A model generated the notes under the pieces. It was not told the origin of the DNA. It searched no databases and saw only the letters and a list, made by a program, of their open reading frames with translations. This document shows positions 44,181-54,889 of a stretch of DNA of 64,000 nucleotides, one piece after another. A program made the position numbers and the translations under genes. Positions within the stretch are counted from its first letter, which is position 1, and each line of letters opens with the position of its first letter. The stretch is from CAWEHU01 sp963808965 (GTDB lineage Bacteria; Pseudomonadota; Alphaproteobacteria; Acetobacterales; Acetobacteraceae), in NCBI GenBank assembly GCA_963808965.1, contig CAWEHU010000020.1:1-64000 (forward strand). Direction: 5' to 3'.

Positions 44181-44635
44181 TTCTGGAACAAGTGGAACAG
44201 CGGCTCGCCCGAACTTTGATGTTGATGGTTAAGGGCTGACGGACAGTTATCGCCGGGCTTGATCCGATCAAGTCCGGCGATGACGGTGACCAACCCTGTA
44301 TGCTGCCCGGCCCGACTTGCAACCGAACCTCGTGGCTATCGCTCCGGCCGATATAGCGGTGGCGAAACAGTTTGCCTCGAGCAAGCCAGAAGTCTTAGAG
44401 TGGCAACCCGTGTTGGGGAGGTGCCATGAATACCGATCAGCTGGCAAACGCCGCCGCAAGATTTCGCAAGACAATCTCGCCGCAACCTTCGGGGCGGTGC
44501 TCCTGATCAGGCGGCAACTTGTGGTTTGGTTACGGGCCTCTATCATTCCTCGTCGCGTGTTTCCGAAACCCGTACTGGCAAGCTTAGGAGGTCTGCCGTT
44601 TTCAGCTGCCGGACAAGCGAAGGAGCAAAACGACG
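44181..44635. other. 455-bp leader region of the thiocyanate hydrolase operon
   Basis: No convincing gene. An open frame of 111 codons at 44317 has no recognisable domain and no good ribosome site. The region contains the palindrome at 44247-44284 and, just before scnB, GAAGGAGCAAAACGACG as its ribosome site. The operon promoter is presumably here. No cobalamin-type riboswitch is apparent. Confidence 0.5.
44247..44284. repeat. REP-like intergenic palindrome (copy 3)
   Basis: TATCGCCGGGCTTGATC followed by CGATCAAGTCCGGCGATGAC is a nearly perfect 16-bp-armed inverted repeat with the same GCCGGGCTTGA/TCAAG-CCGGC theme as the elements at 13831 and 19743. It may terminate transcription of the glycine-zipper gene. 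Confidence 0.7.
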
Positions 44636-45061
44636 ATGCCGTCACGGAGTGATCTTCGAGAGTATTACGAAATTGGAGCGCAGTTGGCTCCGGCGATTCA
44701 TCAGCATCAAGATTGGCCCTACGAGATCGCCCATCCGCGATACGTCGCCTACATGACCCCTCCCCACGATGTGGGCGGCGAGGCTGATGCACCCGTGCGA
44801 TACGAGGAAAAAGAGGAGGAGCAGTGGGAACTGAACACGTACGTCACCTGCGAGGTGCTCGGTTGGAGGGGCGTGTGGAATGCCGAGGAAAGGCGCCGCC
44901 GGGGCAACAATGATCTCGGCCTGTCGCTCTATTACGGTTTCCCCTACTACGGACGCTGGATTTGGGCCGCGGCGCGAATGCTCGTCGACAAAAATCACGT
45001 CTCGCTGACCGAACTGCTGGAGAAGATCGCAGAGGTGAGGGCTCGCCATGAAAGGCACTAG
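44636..45061 (+). CDS. scnB: Thiocyanate hydrolase beta subunit
   Basis: Corresponds to the N-terminal half of the nitrile hydratase beta chain. The thiocyanate-hydrolase hallmarks are present: PHDVGGEADAPVRYEEKEEE, QWELNTYVTCEVLGWRGVWN, AEERRRRGNNDLGLSLYYG and PYYGRWIWAAARMLVDK. At 141 aa it is close to the ~157 aa of the Thiobacillus enzyme. With ScnA and ScnC it forms the cobalt enzyme that hydrolyses SCN- to carbonyl sulfide and ammonia. The start is supported by AAGGAG. Its 3' end overlaps scnA by 14 bp, so expression is coupled. Confidence 0.9.
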   Translation: MPSRSDLREYYEIGAQLAPAIHQHQDWPYEIAHPRYVAYMTPPHDVGGEADAPVRYEEKEEEQWELNTYVTCEVLGWRGVWNAEERRRRGNNDLGLSLYYGFPYYGRWIWAAARMLVDKNHVSLTELLEKIAEVRARHERH

Positions 45062-45359
45062 CACGGGAAACGTGCCTGCTCGTTTCAATGTGGGCGACCG
45101 GGTTCGCGTGAAGGATCTGCCGAACCTGTTCTACACCCGTACCCAAATGTTCGTCCGGGGTGTGAGCGGGACGATTGCCGCCCGCACTTACGAGGACCTT
45201 ATCCCCGAGGACGAGGCCTGGAACAGGGACGACGCCCAACCCGAGCAGTTCTACATCGTCCGGTTTCGGCAGAAGGATCTTTGGGAGGAATACCCATTCG
45301 ACGACGATACGTTGCAGACTGAGTTCTCCGAGCGCTGGCTCGAGCCCGTCAGTAATTGA
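45048..45359 (+). CDS. scnA: Thiocyanate hydrolase alpha subunit
   Basis: A 103-aa SH3-barrel-like chain matching the C-terminal half of nitrile hydratase beta. FNVGDRVRVKDLPNLFYTRT, FVRGVSGTIAARTYEDL, FYIVRFRQKDLWEEYP and DDDTLQTEFSERWLEPV follow the ScnA pattern closely. It is about 20 residues shorter at the N-terminus than the Thiobacillus subunit. Gene order scnB-scnA-scnC is that of known thiocyanate hydrolases, whereas nitrile hydratases usually have a single fused beta gene. Confidence 0.9.
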   Translation: MKGTSTGNVPARFNVGDRVRVKDLPNLFYTRTQMFVRGVSGTIAARTYEDLIPEDEAWNRDDAQPEQFYIVRFRQKDLWEEYPFDDDTLQTEFSERWLEPVSN

Positions 45360-45383
45360 TTGAACAAGCTCGGAGTGCAGAGC

Positions 45384-46151
45384 ATGCAAGAGTCGCACGG
45401 CCACGACGATAGCGACGGCCATCACCACCATGACAGCCATCACGACCATAAGGCGGCGCCGATGGTCGATGAAATTACCGACTTCGAGGTGCTGGAGATC
45501 GCCGTTCGAGAGTTGGCGATCGAGAAGGGCCTTTTCACCGCCGAGGATCACCGCAGGTTCACCGAGTGGGCTGAGCACATCGGGCCGGCCGCTGGCTCGC
45601 GCCTGGTCGCGAAGGCGTGGAGCGATCCCGGGTTCAAAGCCCGGCTCCTCGCTGACGCCGTCGCTGCGTGCCGCGAAGTCGGCGTCGACTGGGCCGAGCC
45701 CACCGGCGAAGGAACCCCGAGCGACTACATGAATTTGCGCGTACTCGAGGATACGCCGACGCTGCATCATGTGATTGTCTGTACCCTGTGCTCGTGTTAC
45801 CCGCGGCCGCTGCTTGGCCACTCGCCTTATTGGTATCGTTCGCCCAACTATCGCCGCCGACTCGTCCGCTGGCCGCGACCGGTGCTGGCGGAGTTCGGAT
45901 TGAACGTCCCGCCGGAGGTGGAGCTGCGGGTCGAGGACTCGAACCAGAAATGCCGCTTCATGGTCCTTCCCGTGCGGCCGGCAGGCACGGAGAACTGGAC
46001 GGAGGAGCAACTGGCGGAGATTGTCACACGCGACTGCATGATCGGCGTCGCCCTGCCGCGGCCCGACAGGAAGGCGGACGATATTCGGCCGGTCCACAAG
46101 GCTCGGCGGCCGGTCCATGATGAGCACCGCCAAGCGGGGGCGGGCCAATGA
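45384..46151 (+). CDS. scnC: Thiocyanate hydrolase gamma subunit (cobalt-binding, nitrile hydratase alpha-like)
   Basis: Catalytic subunit, 255 aa from the ATG at 45384. The metal claw is V-C-T-L-C-S-C with Cys133, Cys136 and Cys138, the Co-type sequence (Thr, not Ser as in iron enzymes); two of these cysteines are oxidised in mature relatives. It continues YPRPLLGHSPYWYRSPNYRR, RLVRWPRPVLAEFG and IVTRDCMIGVALPRP, matching ScnC better than nitrile hydratase alpha. Residues 5-23 are a His/Asp-rich tail with ten histidines, which could bind cobalt, and the C-terminus carries a further RPVHDEH. It overlaps the activator gene by 4 bp. Confidence 0.9.
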   Translation: MQESHGHDDSDGHHHHDSHHDHKAAPMVDEITDFEVLEIAVRELAIEKGLFTAEDHRRFTEWAEHIGPAAGSRLVAKAWSDPGFKARLLADAVAACREVGVDWAEPTGEGTPSDYMNLRVLEDTPTLHHVIVCTLCSCYPRPLLGHSPYWYRSPNYRRRLVRWPRPVLAEFGLNVPPEVELRVEDSNQKCRFMVLPVRPAGTENWTEEQLAEIVTRDCMIGVALPRPDRKADDIRPVHKARRPVHDEHRQAGAGQ

Positions 46152-46531
46152 GTGGCGAAAGTCATCAGCGACCGGCTGCCGCGAACGAGCGTCGAGTGGA
46201 GCTTGCCCCGATCCCTTTGCTCGAAACCATGCGGAATGAGGATAAGTTCTGGGAAAAGCTCGCCCTGCGTTACGGCGTGACCAGCCCAGATCCGCCGTGG
46301 AGGGTCAGCCTCTACGCGATCTGCGAATGTCTCGCGGTCGGCGAGGCGCTGCCTTCGCTAGAGCGGCGCCGTGCTGAGGATGAGCTTGGCGAGACCTTGT
46401 ACAGCGGGACTCCTGCGCCTGAGCAGCAATTGCTGGCCTTGGCCCATATCATGCTCAGCCGCGGCCTGTTGAGTGAGACGGATCTCGCGAGCCGCATGAA
46501 TGCCGTCCGATCGCGACTTCAGGCTTCCTAG
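46148..46531 (+). CDS. Thiocyanate hydrolase/nitrile hydratase activator (P15K-type)
   Basis: A 127-aa accessory protein related to the beta-subunit N-terminal domain: WEKLALRYGVTSPDPPWRVSLYA, CLAVGEALPSLERRRAEDELG and LALAHIMLSRGLLSETDLASR. In relatives such proteins escort cobalt and assist cysteine oxidation in the catalytic subunit. Its start overlaps the scnC stop (ATGA), so it is made with the enzyme. It is soluble and has no signal peptide. Assignment to P15K rather than a nitrile hydratase activator rests on its neighbours. Confidence 0.82.
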   Translation: MSGESHQRPAAANERRVELAPIPLLETMRNEDKFWEKLALRYGVTSPDPPWRVSLYAICECLAVGEALPSLERRRAEDELGETLYSGTPAPEQQLLALAHIMLSRGLLSETDLASRMNAVRSRLQAS

Positions 46532-46609
46532 AGCGACCGGAGTGTCGTCTGGAAGACCTCAGCTCCTTCGGGAGCAGCAGGAGAGCTAGTATCAGTGGGA
46601 GGATCGAAC

Positions 46610-46801
46610 ATGCCGAACGCGCAATACGCCGCTTCTGACGCGCAAGGCTCGCTTGCGAACCGGGCCAGCGCCATTCTGCCCGCCGTCATGGCGATCCTGC
46701 TCGGCCTGTTCATGGTGGGAATGGTCGGTTTCTCGCACATCGACGTGCTGCACAACGCCGCGCATGATGTTCGCCATTCAAACGGCTTTCCGTGTCACTG
46801 A
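46610..46801 (+). CDS. cbtB: Cobalt transporter subunit CbtB
   Basis: A 63-aa single-helix membrane protein (ILPAVMAILLGLFMVGMVGFSH) with the family C-terminal metal motif VLHNAAHDVRHSNGFPCH, which supplies several histidines and a cysteine. CbtB acts with CbtA in cobalt uptake. The ATG at 46610 is preceded by GGGAGGATCGAAC. It is the first of two transport genes directly behind the activator gene, consistent with delivering cobalt to ScnC. Confidence 0.9.
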   Translation: MPNAQYAASDAQGSLANRASAILPAVMAILLGLFMVGMVGFSHIDVLHNAAHDVRHSNGFPCH

Positions 46802-46814
46802 CGAAACTCGGACC

Positions 46815-47531
46815 ATGCACGCTTTCCGTAACATCGTGCTCTCGGCGGCACTCGCCGGCCTCGTCGTCGGTCTGGTCATTACGCTGGTGCAGCAGGTCGG
46901 AACCGCACCGCTGATCCTGAGGGGCGAGGTTTACGAGCGAGCCACAGAGGTGGCGCCTTCCCAGCCAGCTTTAGCGGGGGCCGTTCACGATCACGCCGAC
47001 TCGGCCGGTCACGAGCCCTCGGAAGCAATCTGGGAACCTGCTGATGGCCTGGAGCGCACGGCCTACTCGGCTGCCGCAAACGTGCTCACGGCGATCGGCT
47101 TCGCCTTGCTGCTGTGTGGCGCGTATGTCCTGCGCGGCGGCAAGACCGATTGGCGAACAGGACTGCTCTGGGGTCTCGCTGGATTCGTCGTGTTTATCGC
47201 GGCCCCATCCGTGAGCCTACCGCCCAAATTGCCTGGCATGCCGACGGCTGCCCTGGAAGCGCGGCAGGTCTGGTGGATTGCGACCGCAGCCGTGACGGCC
47301 TCCGGGCTCGGCTTGCTGGCATTCCGTCGCTCTGTCTGGACGGTGATCTTCGCGCTGATACTGCTCGCGGCACCGCATTTGATCGGCGCGCCACAGCCCC
47401 TCGTTGCCGAAATGAGCGTGCCCCCTCCGCTGGCCCGAGAATTTGTCATCGCCGTCACCATCACAGGCCTGCTGTTCTGGGCGCTTCTCGGGTCGCTGAC
47501 CGGCGCGGTTTACCGGCGGCTCTCTGAGTAA
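46815..47531 (+). CDS. cbtA: Cobalt transporter subunit CbtA
   Basis: A 238-aa inner-membrane protein of the CbtA family with about six helices (NIVLSAALAGLVVGLVITLVQ first; LLFWALLGSLTGAVYRRL last). The periplasmic loop after helix 1 contains HDHADSAGHEPSE, a likely metal-capture segment, and PSVSLPPKLPGMPTAAL is a conserved CbtA loop with the ARQVWWIATA helix behind it. Start 13 bp after cbtB. It completes the thiocyanate/cobalt cluster. Confidence 0.9.
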   Translation: MHAFRNIVLSAALAGLVVGLVITLVQQVGTAPLILRGEVYERATEVAPSQPALAGAVHDHADSAGHEPSEAIWEPADGLERTAYSAAANVLTAIGFALLLCGAYVLRGGKTDWRTGLLWGLAGFVVFIAAPSVSLPPKLPGMPTAALEARQVWWIATAAVTASGLGLLAFRRSVWTVIFALILLAAPHLIGAPQPLVAEMSVPPPLAREFVIAVTITGLLFWALLGSLTGAVYRRLSE

Positions 47532-47638
47532 AACTGTCGGGCTGGGCCGGGAGCACTCGCGCGGATGCGCGGTCACGACTGGGCGGGCGATCGCATAAGG
47601 GTTGACCAGTTTCTGGCTTTGTTCTACTCATTTGGTTG

Positions 47639-48319
47639 ATGCCTTGGACCCCGTCTCACGCACCGACCGGCTTCGCGGAGTGCTTCGCCTTCATCATCGA
47701 GGCGCTATGCCAGGCCACGGCCGCGCGCGGTGCGAAGGACCGCTCGGTCCCGGCGGCCTTGACCATTCTGGCCTGGACGCGGCTGCGTCGCCTCGGCACC
47801 CGGTTCGAGGCGCTGATGGCGAAGGTTCGCGCGGGCCGGCTCCCTGCCGCGCCGGCCACGCGCCGCCGTGCTGAGCCCGCGCCGCGGCTGGACCGTGTGC
47901 CGGGCGTGCCGCGGCCGTTGCGTCTGCCGCGCGGGTTCGGCTGGCTGCTCCGGCTGGTGCCGGAGACGGTCGGTTATGGCGGGCAGGTGCAGCACTTGCT
48001 GGCCGACCCGGAAATGACGGCGCTGCTGGCGGCATCGCCGCAAGCCAGACGCATCCTGCGCCCGCTCTGCCACATGCTGGCGATCAAGCCGCCGCCGTCG
48101 CTCCGTTCGCCGCGGCGCGCCGAGCCAGCCTCACCCGCCGCCCCTGCCGCTTCTGGCCCCGCCGCGACGCGGGGCGGGAGGCCGCCGGATGCGCCATACG
48201 CGCCTGGTCGCGCGGATGCGCCATCCGAGCTTAATCGCGCTGACGTGCTTCTGGCGCTTTTCCTCGCGGGAACCGACCCGCATGCGGACCCGCCGCCGGG
48301 CTTGCCCGCGCCAGCCTGA
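47639..48319 (+). CDS. Uncharacterised protein, paralogous to the one at 57110
   Basis: About 226 aa from ATG 47639 (MPWTPSHAPTGFAECFAFII). The N-terminal ~140 residues align with the protein at 55983-57110: FIIEALCQATAA with RIIEGLCEAIAA, and GFGWLLRLVPETVGYGGQ with GFDWLLRLVPGKAAFGRQ. The rest is low-complexity Ala/Pro/Arg, ending in GTDPHADPPPGLPAPA. No membrane segment or known domain. It appears to be a lineage-restricted family, perhaps basic and Pro-rich. Two copies of CGGATGCGCCAT (48186, 48213) lie in its 3' part. Confidence 0.6.
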   Translation: MPWTPSHAPTGFAECFAFIIEALCQATAARGAKDRSVPAALTILAWTRLRRLGTRFEALMAKVRAGRLPAAPATRRRAEPAPRLDRVPGVPRPLRLPRGFGWLLRLVPETVGYGGQVQHLLADPEMTALLAASPQARRILRPLCHMLAIKPPPSLRSPRRAEPASPAAPAASGPAATRGGRPPDAPYAPGRADAPSELNRADVLLALFLAGTDPHADPPPGLPAPA

Positions 48320-48449
48320 GCGCGGCTGCGAACGTGCGCCGATGACGTTCCGGTTCCGAAACTACCAGCTCCCCTCTGCGGAGAGGGCCTCCCCGCGCGA
48401 CTCAGGGCGAGGCGGGCGGGATCGTATCGCTACGAACAGGCCGCACGCC

Positions 48450-51316
<2,867 letters not shown>

Positions 51317-51317
<1 letters not shown>

Positions 51318-51691
51318 CAAAGCGTCTCCACGAACGCCTGGTACTCGCCCTCGTCCATCAAAGTCTGGAACTGCGCAGGATCGGTCACGTCCAGTTTGAA
51401 GAACCACCCCTCCCCCGCCGGCTCGCGATTGACCAGCGAGGGATCCTCAACGATCGCCTGGTTGGTCTCGGTGACGCGGCCCGCGAGCGGCGCGTACACG
51501 TCGCTCGCTGCCTTCACGCTCTCCACTACCGCGCAGGCCTCTCCCTCCTCCACTTCACGTCCGATATCGGGCAGCTCCACGAAAACGACGTCGCCCAGCG
51601 CCTCCTGCGCGTGATTGGTGATGCCGATGGTCGCGGTGTCACCGGACAAGCTCACCCATTCATGATCCTTGGTGTAGCGAGTCACCGACAT
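51317..51691 (-). CDS. gcvH: Glycine cleavage system H protein
   Basis: 124-aa lipoyl carrier shuttling the aminomethyl group between P, T and L proteins. The N-terminus RYTKDHEWVSLSGDTATIGI and the lipoyl-lysine segment VESVKAASDVYAPLAGRV (Lys in ESVKA) are diagnostic, and ends with the NREPAGEGWFFKL region and a conserved tail. It lies between gcvT and gcvP with a 12-bp gap to gcvT. Confidence 0.97.
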
Positions 51692-51703
51692 CGGAAGTCT
51701 CCT

Positions 51704-52900
51704 TCAGCGAGCGTAACGGTGAGGGACGAAGGGCATGGACGCGACTCGGGCCGGAAGGTTCTTGCCCCGCACCCGGAGCAGCAGTTCGGTTCCTTCCGCC
51801 GCGAGGTCCTTGCGGACGTAGCCCATCGCGACCGGCGCGTTCAGGGTCGGCGAGAAGCCGCCCGAGGTGACGCCGCCCGCGGCCGTGCCGTCCGGCGCGA
51901 CGATCTCCGTCATGGCGCGAGCGGGCGCCCTTCCCTCGGGCCGGATACCGACGCGATGACGGTGCGGGCCGTTCTCGGTCTGGTCGCGAATGGCGGCCGC
52001 GCCGGGGAAGTCCCATGCCGCCTTGCGACGCTTGCCGATCGTCCAGGCGAGCCCGGCCTCGACCGGCGTGGTGAGCTCGTCGATGTCGTTGCCATAGAGG
52101 GGAAGCCCCGCCTCGAGCCTGAGCGAGTCGCGGGCTCCGAGACCAGCGGGGACTACCTCCGGCTCTTGCAGCAAGCGCCGCGCCAAGGCTTCGGCCTGAG
52201 CCGCATCAACCGAGATCTCGAACCCGTCCTCCCCGGTGTAGCCGGAGCGCGACACGCGGCAGGCTATTCCTCCGACCGGAACCGAGGCGATGCCCATGAA
52301 CGGGAGCGCGGCCGCCTCGGGGCTCAGCCGCCCCATCACCGTCGCGGCGAGCGGCCCTTGCAACGCGAGCAGTGCCCGATCTTCGAGCACGTTCAGCGTG
52401 ACGCCCGCCGGCAACGATGCGGCGAGGTGGGTGAAATCGTCCTGCTTGCGGCTGGCGTTCACGACGAGGAACAACCGATCGCCGCCGACATTGGCGACCA
52501 TCAGGTCGTCGAGAATGCCCCCCGCCTCGTTCAGAAGCAGCGTGTAGCGCTGCCGTCCGGGCCTCAGCCCGATGATGTCGCCGGGGACCAATCGCTCGAA
52601 CGCGGCGGGAGCCGTCGGGCCGATCAGCTCGGCCTGCCCCATATGGGAGACATCGAACAGCGCGGCCTTCTGACGGCAATGGAGGTGCTCGGCCATGATG
52701 CCACCCCGGCAGCGGGCGGCATACGGCTCGGGAAGCTGATACTGGACCGGCATCGCGTAGCCCGCGAAAGGCACCATTCGCGCGCCGAGCGCCCGATGCA
52801 GAGCGTCGAGCGGCATCGTCTGCAATGCCTCCGCCGAGGGATCGTCAGGCAGGCTGTTCTCGACCAACCGGTTGCTCCGCGACGCACCGCGCGCCGGCAC
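51704..52900 (-). CDS. gcvT: Aminomethyltransferase, T protein of glycine cleavage
   Basis: Releases ammonia and passes the one-carbon unit to tetrahydrofolate. MVPFAGYAMPVQYQ, FDVSHMGQAEL, VSRSGYTGEDGFEISVDA and VGIRPEGRAPARA are the family signatures, and LNEAGGILDDLMVANVG holds the folate-binding Asp. The frame opens with a GTG at 52900; a TTG at 52867 or the ATG at 52816 (MPLDALHRALGARM) are alternatives. It is the first gene of gcvTHP, just downstream of the glycine riboswitch. Confidence 0.94.
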   Translation of the reverse strand: MPARGASRSNRLVENSLPDDPSAEALQTMPLDALHRALGARMVPFAGYAMPVQYQLPEPYAARCRGGIMAEHLHCRQKAALFDVSHMGQAELIGPTAPAAFERLVPGDIIGLRPGRQRYTLLLNEAGGILDDLMVANVGGDRLFLVVNASRKQDDFTHLAASLPAGVTLNVLEDRALLALQGPLAATVMGRLSPEAAALPFMGIASVPVGGIACRVSRSGYTGEDGFEISVDAAQAEALARRLLQEPEVVPAGLGARDSLRLEAGLPLYGNDIDELTTPVEAGLAWTIGKRRKAAWDFPGAAAIRDQTENGPHRHRVGIRPEGRAPARAMTEIVAPDGTAAGGVTSGGFSPTLNAPVAMGYVRKDLAAEGTELLLRVRGKNLPARVASMPFVPHRYAR

Positions 52901-52914
52901 TATGCTGGCGCGGC

Positions 52915-53135
52915 GGCCCCCCTCTGTCGCGGAACCTGAGAGATTCGGACCACTATCCCGCGCCGGCGTCTTCGCCGGGCCGGGGCGCGTTCCTTACTCC
53001 GTCGGTGCGGCCCGACCCTGCGGTCAGCCGGCTTTCCAGAGGTCCGTGATCCCGGCGCGGTCCTGGTGCCTGAGCGTTTCCGGGGGCCGGTTGCGCCTTC
53101 GGCGGCGGAGGCGACTCCGCACTCTCCCGCGCCGG
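52915..53135 (-). promoter_or_regulatory. Tandem glycine riboswitch upstream of gcvT
   Basis: Read on the minus strand, the first aptamer has CGGGAGAG, CGCCGAAGGCGCAACC (53089-53104), GAAACGCTCAGGCACCAGG (53059-53080) and CTCTGGAAAGCC (53030-53041). After a short linker the second aptamer has CACCGACGGAGTAAGGAACG (52988-53007) and AATCTCTCAGGTTCCGCGAC followed by AGAGGGGGG (52917-52945). These are the conserved core strings of both glycine aptamers. It should switch gcvTHP on when glycine is high. Confidence 0.93.
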
Positions 53136-53187
53136 ATGCCCGGGACGGAAAGAAGATGACCGATCGCCGGGTCCCATTCAACCTCTA

Positions 53188-53802
53188 TCAGCGTGGCCCG
53201 CGCCGTCGATTGAACGCGAGTTCGTCAGGTGTGAGCTGGAACCCGACCAAGAGGTCGTACGCCGCCCCCGATTTCGCCCGCTCGACCGGAAGCGCGACGT
53301 TCACGTTCTCGCTGGTGATACGTACCCGGTCGGTGTTCGCGGGAAATTCGGCGTGGATGCGATATACCTGCTTGTCGAGAATGCGCTCTCCCTCGGAAAC
53401 CGCGACGAAGAACGGCACGTCCTCCGCGCGGCCGCGCATCGCCGGGCCGCGCATCAGTTCCATGCCGACCGTGGCGGTCACGTCGAGCGTGCCTGGATCA
53501 CCCCGCACACATTTGCCCGACACGCCGGTGATCCGGGCGTCGAACACCATGTCGGTCAGGTCCTGCCCGCCCTGGCCGGCGCTGTCGGATCGGTAGCGCG
53601 TGAGGTCGGCCGCATCGCCTACGATCGAAGCCCGCGGGCAGGCCGGAGGAAACGCGTTCACATCCCCACCCGAGCAGCCGGCCAGCCCGGACACCACCGG
53701 AACCAGCAGGATGAACAGCACCCGGCGAACCGACCCCGCCGCTTTCAGGGTCGAGGAGGACGAGGGTACGCCTGGAATGCAATCGGCCAATTCTTCAGCC
53801 AT
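53188..53802 (-). CDS. Predicted lipoprotein of unknown function
   Basis: About 204 aa from ATG 53802 (MAEELADCIPGV). A hydrophobic stretch RRVLFILLVPVVSGLAGCSGG with lipobox LAGC begins near residue 26, so the GTG in front of RRVLF may be the real start. The mature protein is mainly beta by appearance (DARITGVSGKCV; DVTATVGMELMRGP; FFVAVSEGERILDKQVY), reminiscent of small envelope lipoproteins in Acetobacteraceae. No enzyme motif. It is divergent from ispH. Confidence 0.68.
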   Translation of the reverse strand: MAEELADCIPGVPSSSSTLKAAGSVRRVLFILLVPVVSGLAGCSGGDVNAFPPACPRASIVGDAADLTRYRSDSAGQGGQDLTDMVFDARITGVSGKCVRGDPGTLDVTATVGMELMRGPAMRGRAEDVPFFVAVSEGERILDKQVYRIHAEFPANTDRVRITSENVNVALPVERAKSGAAYDLLVGFQLTPDELAFNRRRGPR

Positions 53803-53929
53803 GGGGGGCTCCGTTTCGCCGCCGAGGGGGACGAGAGCGCCCCGTCCGGCGGCTCCAGGGCAGGAAGCCGGCATACTCGGCGCAACCGGGATGGACAACC
53901 GGCCTCCCTGCGCGTACCCGACCGGCGCG

Positions 53930-54886
53930 ATGTCAGACAAGCCAGCTCTTCACGTCCTGCTCGCCGCCCCGCGCGGGTTCTGCGCCGGGGTGGACCGCGC
54001 CATCCGCGTCGTGCAGGAAGCCCTCCGGCGCTTCGGCGCCCCGGTCTATGTCCGTCACGAGATCGTGCACAACCGGACGGTGGTGGAGCAACTCGAACGC
54101 GAGGGCGCGATCTTCGTCGAAGATTTGGCGGAGGTGCCGGAAGACGCGCAGGTCGTATTCTCGGCGCACGGCGTCCCGAAATCGGTCCCGGAAGAGGCCC
54201 GCCGGCGCCATCTTACCTATCTCGACGCCACTTGCCCCTTGGTCAGCAAGGTCCACCGGGAGGCCGAGCGGCACTATGCCGATGGCGGCCCGGAGACTCG
54301 CCACATTCTGATGATCGGGCACGCCGGGCATCCGGAGGTGGAGGGCACGATGGGTCAGCTTCCGCCCGGCGCGATGACCCTGGTGCAGGACGTCGGCGAG
54401 GCGCGGACCGTGAACCCCGGCGATCCGGCCCGGCTCGCCTTCATCACCCAGACCACGCTCTCGGTCGACGACACGGCGGAGATCGTCGCCGTGCTGCGCG
54501 ACCGCTTTCCCTCGATCGAGGGACCGAGGCGCGAGGACATCTGCTACGCGACCACGAACCGGCAGGCGGCGGTGAAGGCGCTGGCGCGGGATTGCGACCT
54601 TCTGATCGTGATCGGCAGCCCGAATTCCAGCAATTCCCAGCGATTGCGCGAGGTCGCCGAGCGCGCCGGCGCGCGTCGCTCCGTTCTCATCCCGAAGGCG
54701 GAGGCGCTGGACTGGGACGCGCTCGACGGCGTGTCCACGCTCGGCATCACCGCCGGCGCCTCGGCGCCCGAATGGCTCGTCGAGGAACTGATTGGCCGGC
54801 TGCGGGACCGTTATGCCCTCGAAATCGAGGAGCGGCAGGTGACGCGAGAGGATGTGGTGTTCAAGCTCCCCGCCCCGCTCGCCTGA
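53930..54886 (+). CDS. ispH: 4-hydroxy-3-methylbut-2-enyl diphosphate reductase
   Basis: Last step of the MEP isoprenoid pathway, giving IPP and DMAPP. It is a [4Fe-4S] enzyme of 318 aa. Cluster cysteines are in PRGFCAGVDRAI, LDATCPLVSKVH and REDICYATTNRQ. Substrate residues VRHEIVHNRTVVEQL, FSAHGVPKSV and GSPNSSNSQRL are present. The ATG at 53930 (MSDKPALHVLLA) is chosen; an ATG at 53891 is also in frame. thrB follows after 3 bp and rnhA overlaps thrB, a common alphaproteobacterial order. Confidence 0.96.
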   Translation: MSDKPALHVLLAAPRGFCAGVDRAIRVVQEALRRFGAPVYVRHEIVHNRTVVEQLEREGAIFVEDLAEVPEDAQVVFSAHGVPKSVPEEARRRHLTYLDATCPLVSKVHREAERHYADGGPETRHILMIGHAGHPEVEGTMGQLPPGAMTLVQDVGEARTVNPGDPARLAFITQTTLSVDDTAEIVAVLRDRFPSIEGPRREDICYATTNRQAAVKALARDCDLLIVIGSPNSSNSQRLREVAERAGARRSVLIPKAEALDWDALDGVSTLGITAGASAPEWLVEELIGRLRDRYALEIEERQVTREDVVFKLPAPLA

Positions 54887-54889
54887 CGG

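Noticed and set aside
44317..44652. 111-codon open frame before scnB
   Set aside because: No domain, poor start context, overlaps scnB start and a palindrome region. Kept as non-coding leader.
44636..46151. Ordinary nitrile hydratase
   Set aside because: The beta chain is encoded in two genes in scnB-scnA order and the gamma-chain motifs match thiocyanate hydrolase. Nitrile activity cannot be excluded without an assay.
46532..46609. Cobalamin riboswitch ahead of cbtB
   Set aside because: Only 78 bp between the activator and cbtB, with no B12-box-like string; too short for the aptamer.
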